Made by a program: the position numbers and the translations under genes. Below, piece by piece: positions 1-11,795 of a stretch of DNA of 64,000 nt; position 1 is the first letter of the stretch; the number at the start of each line of letters is the position of its first letter. The stretch comes from Agelaius tricolor (taxonomy: Eukaryota > Chordata > Aves > Passeriformes > Icteridae). Below the pieces are notes generated by a model. That model saw only the letters and a program-made list of their open reading frames with translations. It did not search any database and had not been told where the DNA came from. The DNA lies in contig JALJCS010000038.1 of assembly GCA_023055355.1 (NCBI GenBank), positions 2,542,001-2,606,000 on the forward strand, in the 5' to 3' direction.

Positions 1-267
1 AAAGCTGGAATGGGACAATGAACTGCAAGATGCAAATGGAGCAGAACTGATCCAAGGGAGAGACCCCGTGCCCGGCCATGCATTTTGGGACCATTTTGGT
101 TCATCTTGGGTGCATTTTGTGACCATTTTGGTTCATCTTGGGTGCAGCTCTGGCTGGGCTCTTGTGCTGCCCAAGGTGCATCCCTTGAGGAGATCCTTTG
201 AATAAATCCCTGCTTTATTCTTTAACTCCATCTAGTCTCTGTTCTAGGCCAGCCTTCCCAAGGATCA
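1..267 (+). mobile_element. Endogenous retrovirus LTR, 3' part (cut by window edge)
   Basis: The sequence has the layout of an LTR 3' end. A direct repeat built on cattttggttcatcttggg lies at about 90-142, a polyadenylation signal AATAAA at 201-206, then a T/C-rich R-U5 stretch (tctagtctctgttctagg), ending near aaggatca at about 267. I recognise this arrangement from passerine ERV LTRs. No primer-binding site is visible downstream, so it is a 3' or solo LTR rather than a 5' LTR. The left boundary lies outside the window. It is antisense to VAV2. Confidence 0.6.
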
Positions 268-1550
268 GGATTTACTCGGGTTCAGGATCACAAAGCCCCT
301 TTTACAGGGTTACCCCCACTGCAAGCAGAGGGGTCACCCCACACCACTGTGGGCCTCAGTCAGATGTGGAAATGGATCCAAGTCATGAAACCTGGACAAA
401 ACTGCAGATTCAATTCTGCACTGGTGGCTGAATCACTGAGGAAGCTGACATCCAGCTGACACAAGGGGTCCTGCCTTGGCCCCAAGAGGGGGAAAACTCA
501 TCCCTGTGTCCTGGGCCTCCATGGCCCAGCCAAAGCACTGCCACTGTGAGAGAAAACCTCCTCTGACAACCAGGATTCACCCTCCTGCCCATCTGCAAAT
601 GTTTTTAACTGTCTTTCATTAACTGTGGTGCCTTCTGAGGAGAGTCACTGAGCGGTTCAGTTCACAGAGAAAGGATTTACTCAGATTTAGGGCCTCCACA
701 AAGGCCTCTGAACATGCAAACCCCTTCCCCTCTCCTCAGCTGGGCTTTGCTGTGCACACATGAAAAATGCATGCAGGCAGCAGGAGCCAATATTCCTGAA
801 CCTCCTGCTTTGCTTGCAGAACTCTGCTTCCAGGAAAAACACAGATCTCAGGGAGATGAATAAACACATGCCCCCTGCTCTGCTCAGAGCTCCCTTTCAG
901 CCCCCAGAGCACGAGGAGGATGATGGAGCCCAGAGGACGCCAGGATGTGCCACAGGCAGCAGGAACAGCCGTGGCTGTGGCAGGAAAGTCTTAAGGGAAA
1001 ACAGGGGAAAAAAAAAAAAGCTTTAAGAAAATAATTATAATCCTGGTTTATTGGGACCTGCAATAAGAAGTCTTGTTGTCCTCCAGAGAGCTGAGTTTGC
1101 TCAAGAAAATTTGGAATGAAAACGCAAAAAGGGAATGAAAACTCGGGAAGGGAATGAGAATTCTGGCTCCAAAGCCCAGGAGAAGCTTTGCACGACATCC
1201 CTGTGCAAAGAGCAAGCTGCTACAGAATCCTGCAGGCTGGCTGGGAAGTGCCAGCCAGCGTGGGAATGGGGTAATGGAATTAGGGCTGCAGTGGAAAATC
1301 CTAGCTGGATAATAAAGGCTCCTTGTTCAGGGATGGAGCACAGTGGAACTTCCCCTGGAAGTGCTGACAGTCCTCCAAAGAGATGGAGAGAAGGATGAGA
1401 ACCAATAACAAATCTCCTCTCCTGAGCAGTGATTTTTCAGATTCTGTGCTGCTTTTGTGTGTAATTCTGAGCTTCATATTAAGGGATGGTGAGCTCTGTG
1501 CACAGAGCAGGGAGACAAAACAATTCCATCTCTAGCTGGGGACCAAGGAC
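268..1550. other. Intronic sequence, no gene seen
   Basis: Unique-looking intronic sequence with stop codons in all frames. The only internal structure I see is three imperfect copies of a gggaatgaaaa-type motif at about 1112-1160 and a short A-tract near 1008. Confidence 0.6.
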
Positions 1551-1830
1551 AAATGATCCAAATCTCAGGCCCAAGAGCACAAACACCATGGGCTGAAGAT
1601 AGAAACACAAGCAGGATGGGATCTGCTCTTTATCCCTGTGTAAAACCCTTTGGGACAGCAGAGGGATCAAAATCCCAGCAGAAAATTCCCAAATGATCCA
1701 AATCTCAGGCCCAAGAGCACAAACAACGTGGGCTGAAGAGAGAAGAACAAGAAGGATGGGATCTGCTCTTTGTCCCTGTGTAAAACCCTTTGGGACAACA
1801 GAGGGACCAAAATCCCAGCAGAAAGTTCCC
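1551..1830. repeat. Two-copy tandem duplication, 140-bp unit
   Basis: The 140 bases from 1551 (aaatgatccaaatctcaggc) are repeated from 1691 with scattered substitutions, including caccatggg against caacgtggg and tttatccc against tttgtccc. There is no spacer. A minus-strand open frame of 181 codons spanning 1479-2024 is a by-product: it translates the duplication twice and shows no recognisable domain. Confidence 0.9.
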
Positions 1831-3159
1831 ACCCCATCAGCACAGAGCCTGAAGGACTCTACTTCCTGCAGGATTTGTGCAAGCAGCCCTGGGATGGGGA
1901 CAGGGCAGGCAGAGGATGGCCACAGCAGGGCTGTAGCTACAGCTGCTGCACATTGCAAATAAAACACTGCACTCAGGATGGAGATTTTGCCCTGGTTTTG
2001 CTGCTTGTTTCTTGGAAGAAACACCCTGTCATCTCCACAGAGATACCCTGATAGCTATCTGCAGGACTCTGGGAAACACAGCTCCTCTGCCAAGGTTCCT
2101 GTAGCCAGTAATTATTAAGACAGAAAAAGTGGATTTCTTTTTTTACACTAAACAGCACACAAGATTGATTTTTATTTTTCTCCACGCCATGAAACTTGTT
2201 CAAGGACAAGGAACAGGCTTTGGGATTTATTTCACTGGTAATTTGTGTGATCCTGGTTCTCAGATCCTAAAATAGAGATTGGAGCAGAGCCACATTCATG
2301 CTGTGGGGCTGAAGACCATGCAATCCACCCAGCATCCAAATTTCACTGTATTTACCATGGTTTTAAGCACTGTGCCTAAGCCAACAAGATTTTTTTCCCA
2401 ATTCCAAGGGAAGCATCTTCACTAGGAGAGGGAAGAGGATGGACCCAACAAGCAGTGGTGGCTGATGTGAGCAGTCCCTTCAGGGAGCCAGAGCTGCTGC
2501 TGGTTCCCACAAGATTAGATTAATTCAGATTCATTCATTTGAGATTAGTTTCTGCCATTGAGGGGTTTGTGATGGTGCAGAAAGAAATCACCTAATTTAA
2601 AGGAAAGAAGATGCAGCAATGGACAAAGCCAGGGCTCTGTGGCTGCAGGGGACAGTGAGATGGGAGGCAACACTCCCAGGAGGGCATTTTCCTGGAATTA
2701 CAGAATTCATTTCCAGTCTGTTCTATTTTCCAGCTAAAGGAGTGACAGCATTTTCTGTTCTTGCAGAGCTGGAGGAGAAACAGGGTTAACACACAGGAAA
2801 ACAGGGTTAGAAGCAAAGGCTCATAAGTTCAGTGCTATTCTTGTGTAATTATGGTGCCAAAGGCTTCCAAGATAAAGGATTTTAGTGGGAACTGTAAATG
2901 CCAGTTGTAAAATGAATGAGAAAAAGCCACATCCCCACAAGAACAGCAAAGCCTCCCCTGTCTCTGCATCCCAGCTATGCCCAACCCTCACAGAGCCAAG
3001 AGGGCTCAGCAAAGCCTTCCCAGGGGATGCAGCTCCTTCATCCTCTGAGCTGGATCCAGGACCCCCCTCCCTGCCTTGGGAAGGGCTTTGCCAGGGGTCA
3101 CACCTGGAACCTCTCAGTGATGCCCCAAACCCAGCTACAGCAATGCTGTGATGGCCCTG
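1831..3159. other. Intronic sequence, no gene seen
   Basis: Ordinary intronic sequence with mixed composition. I see no exon, RNA gene or mobile-element end that I can support here. Confidence 0.55.
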
Positions 3160-3468
3160 CCAAGGGGAGAGAAGGATGAGGAGGACTCCATGCATATCAG
3201 AAAGCTAATTAATTACTTTATTATACTATATTATTCTATCTATTATAATATTATACTATATTACACTGTATTATAATATTATAATATAGTGTGACATAGT
3301 ATAATATTATACTATTATAATATTATAATTATTTATGATTATTATTATTATTAGTAGTAGTAGTAATAATATATTATACTATATTATTCTATCTAAAACT
3401 GAACCTGCCAAGCACTCAACCCTGCACAAACTGCCCAGAATCTCGTGACTGTCACCCAACAGTCCCAA

Positions 3469-3493
3469 CACACACACACACACACACACACAC
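3469..3493. repeat. (CA)n microsatellite
   Basis: An uninterrupted CA run of about 12 copies inside the first copy of the duplicated LTR segment. The equivalent place in the second copy has only acatacac, so the expansion is private to one copy. Confidence 0.9.
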
Positions 3494-3578
3494 TCTTGGC
3501 CCTGACAGGCCAAGGAAACAAAACACCATCACTCTCAGGAGACTAATTAATTACTTTATTATACTATATTATTCTACC

Positions 3579-3669
<91 letters not shown>
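3579..3669. repeat. (AAT)n switching to (ATT)n
   Basis: About 23 AAT units run into about 7 ATT units. AAT and ATT are reverse complements, so the tract is a foldable inverted repeat as well as a microsatellite. It sits in the AT-rich part of the second LTR half-copy. Confidence 0.9.
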
Positions 3670-3965
3670 GTATTTAAAACTGAACCTGCCAACCACTCAA
3701 CCCTGCACACACTGCCCAGAATCTCGTGACTGTCACCCAACAGTCCCAACATACACTCTTGGTCCTACAGGCCAAGGAAACAAAACCCCATCACTGTGGG
3801 TAAACAATCTCCATGTTGCATTCTACTGTGGCACAAACACAGGCACAGCAAATGATGTAAGAATTGTGTTTTGTCTCTCTGAGGTTCAGAGAATGTGAAT
3901 CCCAGAAATATTCTTGGGAAGAACTGTGCCTTGCTTTTCTCTGTGAAGGGAAATGTGGGGCTGCA

Positions 3966-6659
3966 CCCAGCCCTTGCCAAGGCACTGCAGATTGTGCATG
4001 TGAATCCCCCAGCCTCCAAACCCCCTGGATGCTCTTTTCCCTGAAAACAAAAACCGCTGCAGGCTCCTGCAGGACTCAGGGCTATCATCACAACAAACAG
4101 CCCTTAACTTACAGCACATCTTTGTCCCCCAGATCCTCGGCCCTGCCTCTCCCCCAGCCCTGCTGGGATCTGTGTTTAACAGATGGGAAGGCTCTGAGCT
4201 GGTTTTACACGTGAAAAGCTGTTCCCCTCCAGCAATCTCAGCACAGACAAGGCAGGGAAAATATGTTCCAACAGTGGGAATTGTGGCAGAGAGTGCTGGG
4301 GGTGGGTGGCAGGGCTGGGAGTGGGGCAGGGAGCCCATCCATTCCTTCATCCTGGCTTGGGAGGCACCACAGATCCCCACCAGAACAGCAGCAGGACACG
4401 TGCTGTGGAGAAAACCCAATGTGTTCTGTAGCTGGGGAGTGAAAACACACACACTGCCTCCCCAGAAAAACGAGCAGAGGTAATTTAGGCTGCAAACTCA
4501 TCCCTGTTATAGCTGTGGCCCTAATGAGATGTTCCCAGATTAATAATACAAATGCACTCTAACAAGGGAAAGCAATTGCAAAGCAATTTTGCAGGGAGCT
4601 GAACAAAGAGCAGGATAACAGCTCTGCTTAATAGGGGCTGTCTGCTGCTTTTAATTCCTTCTGCACTGCTCCCTCAGAGGAGGAGCAGGCAGCACACCCT
4701 GCAATCCTACACCAAGGATGTGCCTGTGACACCGCCAGGGGACATTTCCCGGTTGTTTGGGGCAGAAAGGTCCCTGGGCTCTCCTGCACAGGGGACACTG
4801 GGGACACTGGGGTGATGCCACAGCTCCTGGGCACTGCTGGCTTTCCTGGGATCCCTCGTGGAGATGAGCAAAACCTCCAGCCAGAGACAGCAAAACTGTC
4901 CCTGCTGCCCTCCCCAGCACAAACAGGGTACACAATTCCTAATATTTTCACTTATTTCATCTGCAGCTATTCCTACCTGCATCCCAAAGGTGTCTGTTCA
5001 ACCCCATTATGTGCAGAGTCTGATGTGATTAAATACAAGGAATATGGGGAGGGGGAGAGAGAGATGTTATTTTTTAAGGCATCATATTGAAAGGATCTTA
5101 CCTAATTCCTTTGGTTTGAGCAATACTGTGGAAGGAGAGCCTGGATACTGCAGAGATCACCTGGAAATGAGAGAAAAAGAGGCTGGAGTGCTTACTGAGG
5201 ACACAGGAAGGTTTGGTGGCAGCCCAGGGACCCCCAGTCTGGTGCTTGGAGCTGGATTGGAAATGCTCCAGTCCCCCCTGAGTGTCACAGTGTCACCACC
5301 AGGGCTGGCAGCACCCTGCTTTAGCTTCCACCACTGAGCACAAAAGACACTGAGCCCTCAGGATATTACTGAACAGCTTCATCTGAGGAAATTCCATCCC
5401 CACACTCATTTAATGAGCCCAGACCTGCCCTGACAGGTTTTATGCAACACTAAGAAGCATTGAGGAAAAAACCCTCTTAGTTTGTGTTTTATTACAAAAG
5501 GATTACAACTCCTTTCGTGGCTCTCCTCACACAGAATGATCTTATTGAGGCAAAACTTGCCAAGGCTGAACAGCTCTGGCTTCTTGCAATTCAATAAAGA
5601 TGCATCATCAGTTTGTCAGAGGTGGGTGCAGACCATCGCCCTTTTCTGGCAGAAAACAGCCAGGAGTGATTCAACACCAAAATATTCTCATCAGCACTGC
5701 AATCAGAAGCAATAAAACCACCAGGATTTTCAGAAGAACTCTCATTTTTGATGGAAGATTTAATTGCTATGGGGAATTTTCAATGAAGAGGAACAAAGAA
5801 TGGGTTTGAGGTAGATTTAAAGTGTGTTTCACCCTTGTTCACATTCACCATTTCAAAGCTGGAGTGATAAAAGCAAACCTGTTATTTCTGGACTGGTTTC
5901 CAGTCTCCTGGGATGGGACATGGATAAAGGGCCTCTTGAGTGGGCTCCAGGTGTACAAACCCAACCCCTGGGGGCTGCTGCTGCCTGGGGCTGCCCTGCA
6001 TCCAACCCTTTATTCAGGAATTTTACTTTGGGATGCTCCCCTGGTTTGCTGAGCCACCTCCACACCACCCACCAGGGACCACAACCCTGGATTTTCTCCT
6101 GGGATGAACTCAGAGCCACATTTTTATCCCAGGACATCAACGAGAGCCTCATCTCACACCATCCTTTTCCTCCACACTCTTCTGCAACCTTCATCCCTCC
6201 CATTTTTCACGGGCCATGAATGCCAGCCTGGCTGTCAGGCTGATTTTTGGGAATCACCCAAAAAGTGAGTGATTTCCATGTGGAAAACAGGGAACAGAAC
6301 ATCCCTGAGAGGCTCCAGGGCTCACCAGGGCACAGAACACCTCGAGTGGTACCTGGAACACCCAGCCCAGACAGGGCACAGAGCCTGGAAGCTCCACTGG
6401 CACCCCCAGCCCTGCTCCAGGGGGCTTAAAATAGCACCAGGGAAGTCCCAGACTGACTGAATGAGTCTCCTCCATGCTCTATTTTTAGCCTTCTGAAGTA
6501 AAAATCCAGTTTATGAATCAGACAGTGCCACCGCGGGGTTTGACTTCCAGGGAAATGGAAAAGTTCCCTGTTCTCCTTCCCTGCAAGGCTCCCTCTGCTC
6601 TCTGCTGAGCAGCCCCAAGCTCTGCTCAGCCTGGCACATCAGAGCCTGGCACTGCCTCC
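3966..6659. other. Intronic sequence, no gene seen
   Basis: Mixed-composition intronic sequence. A small ggggacact repeat lies at about 4793-4811. Several open frames of 90-190 codons overlap one another on both strands, lack recognisable domains and have no splice context, so I treat them as chance. Confidence 0.55.
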
Positions 6660-7285
6660 AGTGAGGAGCCAGCACAGCCCAGTGGGGATCCCAAACCCAT
6701 GGGTCCCAAACCCACTGATCCCAAATCCACACTCCGCTGAGAAAGTCAGGACCCATCACAGCTGAGTTGGGATCCCAAATCCACAGATCTCAAATCCACA
6801 CTCAGGTGAGAAAGTCAACAGCCAGCACAGCCCAGTGAGGATCCCAAATCCACAAATTCCAAACCCACAGATTCCCAAATCCACATTCAGGTGAGGAAGT
6901 GAGGAGCCAGCACAGCCCAGTGAGGATCCCAAATCCATGGATCCCAAACCCACAGATCCCAAACCCACACTTAGCTGAGAAAGTGAGGAGCCAGCACAGC
7001 TGAGTGGGGATCCCAAATCCACAGATCCCAAACCCACAGATCCCAAATCCACACTCAGGTGAGAAAGTTAGGAGCCAGCACAGCCGAGTGAGGATCCCAA
7101 ACCCACAGATCCCAAACCCACACTCAGGTGAGAAAGTCAGGAGCCATCACAGCCAAGTGAGGATCCCAAACCCACAGATCCCAAATCCACATTCAGGTGA
7201 GGAAGTGAGGAGCCAGCACAGCCGAGGGGGGATCCCAAACCCACAGATCCCAAACCCACAGATCCCAAATCCACATCAGGTGACA
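6660..7285. repeat. Minisatellite, 84/69-bp units, eight copies
   Basis: Eight units each begin near gagccagcacagc (anchor cacagc at 6673, 6757, 6826, 6911, 6995, 7079, 7148 and 7217). Unit spacings are 84, 69, 85, 84, 84, 69 and 69. The difference is one 15-bp sub-repeat, cccacagatcccaaa, present two or three times per unit. Most units end in cactcaggtgagaaagt or a close variant, which on the plus strand resembles a 5' splice-site consensus (CAG|GTGAG). VAV2 runs on the other strand, so these are not its donors. Confidence 0.95.
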
Positions 7286-7729
7286 AAGCCAAGCCACCCA
7301 GTGTGAGGGCTCAGGCACAAAAAGCCTCCCTGAAGCATCTCCAGAAGGGCTGTCCCAATATCAGGAATATTTTTCCCAACATCCCCTAAGATCAAGACAG
7401 GCCCTGTGCAAGGCCAACTCCTCACAGATCCCAGCCCCCAGCCAGGGAAGTGTTCAGGATAAGTAATCCTCTCAATTTCTACAGGATTAAACAACATTAT
7501 TAAAACTAACTCAGCCCTTAAGTGTTTGCTGAACTGTGTGTCATTCTCCCCTGTAAAACAGCTCCTTATTTGCAGGCAAACCCAGGCCTGATTCTGGCTC
7601 TGGGGTTAGCTCAGGGTCTGCCCCACACCCACAGGGCAGCAGGAGGGCCCCTGATCCCAGCTGAGGCTTTTCCCTGCTCCTGGAATGCCAGGACACACCA
7701 AAACAAATCAAGCAGATATTCCAACCTGC
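7286..7729. other. Intronic sequence, nothing seen
   Basis: Sequence between the 84/69-bp array and a CR1 fragment. I see no feature I can support. Confidence 0.5.
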
Positions 7730-7900
7730 CCCTGAACACTTCAGGGATGGGGCACAGCTTCTCTGGGCAACTTTGCCAGGCCTCACCAGCCTTACAACCA
7801 GGAATTCCTTCCCAATATCCATCTAACCCAAAGCTCTGCCAGTTTAAAGCCATTTCCCCTCGTCCTGCCACTCCATCCCTTGCCAAAAGCCACCCTCCAA
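7730..7900 (-). mobile_element. CR1 LINE 3' UTR fragment
   Basis: On the minus strand this carries the usual CR1 3'-region order: a phrase like aggggaaatggctttaaact, then ggatattgggaaggaattcc, gttgcccagagaagctgtg, and ccatccctgaagtg. The final gatgatct-type tail is missing, so it is a diverged piece without its 3' terminus. CR1 is the dominant bird LINE, and such 5'-truncated ends are common relics. Confidence 0.8.
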
Positions 7901-8429
7901 GTCATTTGGAGATGTTGTTTGGAAAACTATTCTCTTAACTGTGCATTTTTCTTCAGGAGATGTAGGGCTGTGGGTTTTAACAACAGGGCCTTATGCAGAT
8001 TATTGCTATTATTATTACTTCTTCACCCATTTCTCAATGCAATTTCTTCCCTGGAAACTGCATTCAGCACACAAAATTACCATAAAAGCTATATATAACA
8101 TCCCACTGACAATAAGATGGCAGGAATATAAATAGGAATATAAAGGTACCACATGCAGGTGGTGCACAGACACTTTTCTCTACCACTGACCTGCGAAGGC
8201 TTCGTGGGGGCATTTCTGGTGGTTTTGCCATGAAAAGTGAGGGATGCCCTTCACATTCCTGAAATTCCAGTGAGCTTTTGTGTTTATGGTTCAATCCAAC
8301 CACCCAGCTGATCATTTAGTGACCAGAGAAATCATTGCTGCAAAACAACAGCACCACAAAGTGAGGCACGAGCCCTGCAGGTGACTTTGGGTTTTAAAAA
8401 GCCCCAAGTTCTGCACTTCATGGGAAAAA
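7901..8429. other. Intronic sequence, nothing seen
   Basis: AT-leaning intronic sequence between the CR1 fragment and an A-rich tract. I see no gene or mobile-element end. Confidence 0.5.
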
Positions 8430-8643
8430 GAAAGAAAATAAAAATAAAAATAAACTTTAAATATAAAATAAAAATAAATAAAATAATTAAAAATAAAATA
8501 TAAAATAAAATAAAACAAAATAAAAAATAAATATATAAAATAAAATAAATAAAAATAAAAACAATTAAAATAAAGAAATAAATAAAATAAAATAAATTTT
8601 AAAAATTAAAATAAAATAAAATAAAATAAAATAAAATAAAATA
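8430..8643. repeat. Degenerate (AAAAT)n low-complexity tract
   Basis: About 215 bases made almost only of A and T in aaaat and aaataaat units. The last stretch (about 8600-8642) is a clean (AAAAT)n run. There is no coding potential. Confidence 0.9.
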
Positions 8644-11600
8644 ATAATCAAGACTCAAAGTGGGAAATTTTGGTCATTGGTCATCACTGGTCATTTTGGA
8701 AAACAACGAAGTGAGTAAAGAAATGGAATTTTTGAAAAGAATTAAATAAAAACCACAATAGCCACACTACTTCAATAAAAAAAAAATCACCACTTTTCTT
8801 CTTTACTCCCAAGACTTTCTTTTAGGAATTACAGAAATAAACCAAAGCTAAACAGAAAATAAATTATGATGTTCACTGCTCTTCTACTTCCTAAGGCATT
8901 GTTTATGGCTGATGGTATCTCTGAGCATCTAGAAAACTCTAAAATAAACTTTGTTTTTTCATTTGAAAAAACAAACTGACCCAGCTGGGCTGGAGAACAC
9001 TTTGCATAGGAGGAACTTTCCAGCTCTGGGCACTCCAGGAGTGACCCTGGGAGCAGGAATGAGCTGAGGGCTCACAGAAGGATTTCCCCAGTGGCCCCAC
9101 TTCACCTGCCCAGGTGTGCCACAGCTTCTCCTCCCACTCCCTCTCATGCCAGGTGTGGTGTTTGCTGGCATCCAGCTTCTGGAGAGGTGCCAGCTGAGCT
9201 GATTTGTGCTGATACATATTTGATAAGGATTTCAAATCAAAGCCAGGGAGGTTTTCCTGTGATGGCACATCCAGGCTTCTGTCCCTGTATTTACGGCAAC
9301 AGATGGGGAAGTCTGGGCATGGTAAAGCCTCTTCCCTCCTCCAACAAACACCAGGGATCCTTCCCTGCCACTTCCATTTGCTTTATTGCTGGTCCCAGAG
9401 CTCTGGCAGCTCCTCCTCTTCCCCAGCCCCATTAGCTGTAAAGTGCTTGAATGGGCTTTTAAAACCAAAGTTATTAAACCATCACTATTTTGCATTAAAC
9501 CCATGATTTGGCCACATTACGTGCTGGGGATGCAAGTATTAAATCACTGGGCAAAGCCACTGCTGATTTCCAGTGGGAACAGGGCTTGTGTAGGATTTTA
9601 ACAGGTTCATTTTGGGCTCTTTGGGGCTGGCATCGTGTCTAAAATCATGAAACCTTTCAAGAGTGAGCAGTCACTGCAAAACCAGCACTGTTCCCTTACC
9701 AGGAGGAGAAAAGAACAATTCAGGTGGATTTATGGCTACTGCTAGAAAATCTCTGCACTCTGTCACACCATCATAAGTTATCCAGATGCACACACCCCAT
9801 CTCCCATATTTAAGACACCAATTTGTCTTTTGCCATCACAGACCAGCTGAGGAAGGAAGGGAACACTGCCACACATCTCTGGTGTCCCTAAACCCCGATG
9901 TCCGTGTGTCAGAGGTGTCTGTGTGTCCATGTCCTCTGTCCCACCTGGCCAGGGGAAGGGCAGGGCAGGTCCCTCACCTTCCCAGGACACAGAGAAGATC
10001 CAAAGGCAGCAAGAGAAGAAGGCAAAGCAGCCCAGCCACGGCCCTGCTCAGCTCCAAACACAGGAATTAATGCCCTGAAACTCCAGTGCCTGCTTTGTGC
10101 TGCTGAGTTCCTCTAATACACCAGCAATAAAGAGTTATTCTGCTCCTTAATGGGCTCTCTCCTCCACTGAGCCACTGCCTCGTTCAGGACTTTTATTATC
10201 TCTATGTGATAGCAGCGAGGAGCTGCCTTTGATGGGACTTTAAAAGCCTCAGGGGGGGAAACCCAGCAGTTTCTCAAGTGAGCCAACACCAAAATCAACC
10301 CAGATGAGCTGGGAAAGAGCCTTCAGCTGAGCAGGGCACAGAGACTGATTTGATGGCCCTGGAATAGAGGGAGCAGTGAGCTCAGCAGCACCCATGGGTG
10401 CTGGATGTGCTCCCTCCTGATTAAAGATATTACAAAATTGGCTCTTAAGCGTGTAACTAGGGAGGGCTGGTTTGCACGGCTTTGTGATGGTTACAAAAAG
10501 AGCTTGTCCTTTGGGGAAGGAGGGTAATGAGGCAGGGGAACTGGGCTTTTCCCATGCAAATTACAGGGGGGAAAACCACAAACAAAACTGGCTTGGGCTT
10601 GGAGCTTGGCTCAGGTGCCTGGAGCAGACGCTCAGGTGAGCACCAGGCAGAACCTCCCACTCCACACCCCAACACTGCCCCTCTGCTCCGTCCAGCTCCT
10701 TCCCCTGCCCCTAATGAGCTGTTCCCTAATGAACCTGGCAGGATGCCCAGCTCTGAGCAGCAGAGGAGGGGGCTGGAGTGTGGGAAGGTGTGGAACACGT
10801 GGCAGGACGTGGGCGCTGACAGCCCCTGCTGAAAGCCACCAAGCTGTGCTGGGCACTTGGCCCGGAAAGAGGGGCAGGAAGGGGGGAAAAAGGCAAAAAA
10901 AAAAATCAAAAAAATCCTTAAAAGCACAAATTAACTTCAAATGCTGGTAAATGGGTTTACAGAGGCACTCTGCAAATCCTGAGCTGCCACAAGGACACCT
11001 CGTGCCCAGGTGTGGGAGCATGGGGAAGGGAGCAGCAGCAGGACAGGTGGTCCAAACCTTGGCCAGGATGCTCTGGATGGATCTCTGCAGGCTGTGGGGA
11101 GCCTAGAAAAGGCTCAGAGCCCACCCCATGCTAAGCAGGGTGGTTGTAAGTATCATATCTGTGCTTTCCATGGATGTAACAACCAGGAATAATGAGGGGA
11201 AAGGGTCCTGCAGGCAACTCCTGACCCCACAGCACTGATGCAAAGGAGAGGATGGACAGACAAGCCCAAAAACGGCCCCAATATTTGTCTTATGCCATAG
11301 GGAACACCAGGACAGGCTAAACTTTGTCAGAAATCAGCTGTTCCTGTTAAACATTTGAATTCAGTCAGATTTAATTCAGTTTACTCCCCAGATTGTGGGC
11401 CAGCTGCTCCACAACCTCCAGGTGCCAAAGGGCTCCAGGTCCTTCTCTGACCCCAGTCCATAACTCAGGCTGCCCAAAGTCAGGCACTCAAGCAAAACCC
11501 TCATCCTGAGCCATCCCAACAAACTCTTCCAGGGAAAAGCCCCTGTCAGAGGCACCCAAAGTAAAAAGCTGCTCAGGCAGAGCACAGAAAAGGAGCAGCT

Positions 11601-11694
11601 CACGTTAATTCCTGGTGGTAGAAGGTGAGACAAGGGCATGGCTCTGCTCACAGCTGTCACCTGGGCTGTCCTCATACCTGGAATTCTGCACTCA
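8644..11694. other. Intronic sequence, no gene seen
   Basis: Three kilobases of mixed intronic sequence. The part at about 10060-10240 looks unique and low in repeats (ttaatgggctctctcctcc and neighbours), but I have no evidence of function. A-rich tracts lie near 8780 and 10895. Confidence 0.5.
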
Positions 11695-11795
11695 ACTGGC
11701 ACAGGTCACCCAGAAAAGCTGTGGCTGCCCCATCCCTGGAATTGCTGAAGGAGGCTTGGGGCAACCTGGACTAGTGAAGGTGGGACAAGAGGGGC
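11695..11795 (+). mobile_element. CR1 LINE 3' UTR fragment
   Basis: The order cacccagaaaagctgtggct, gccccatccctgga, then ggcttggggcaacctgg, actagtgaagg matches the plus-strand CR1 3'-UTR pattern. The terminal gatgatct tail is lost. Short and diverged. Confidence 0.7.

Larger units (their letters stand above)
3160..3965 (-). mobile_element. Rearranged ERV LTR, minus strand, with duplicated 3' half
   Basis: Read on the minus strand this has LTR layout: an upstream segment (about 3965-3780), then a motif around gggtgacagtcacgagattc, an AT-rich tract, and an AATAAA-containing segment (ataataaagtaattaattag) before the end. The latter half is present twice. The run ctaattaattactttattat occurs at 3205 and 3543, the motif gaacctgcc at 3401 and 3682, and gccaaggaaacaaaac at 3509 and 3771. 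The spacing differs because of AT, CA and AAT expansions. It is in sense orientation with VAV2, unlike the other LTRs here. The outer ends are approximate, and the family is inferred from memory of passerine LTRs. Confidence 0.55.
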
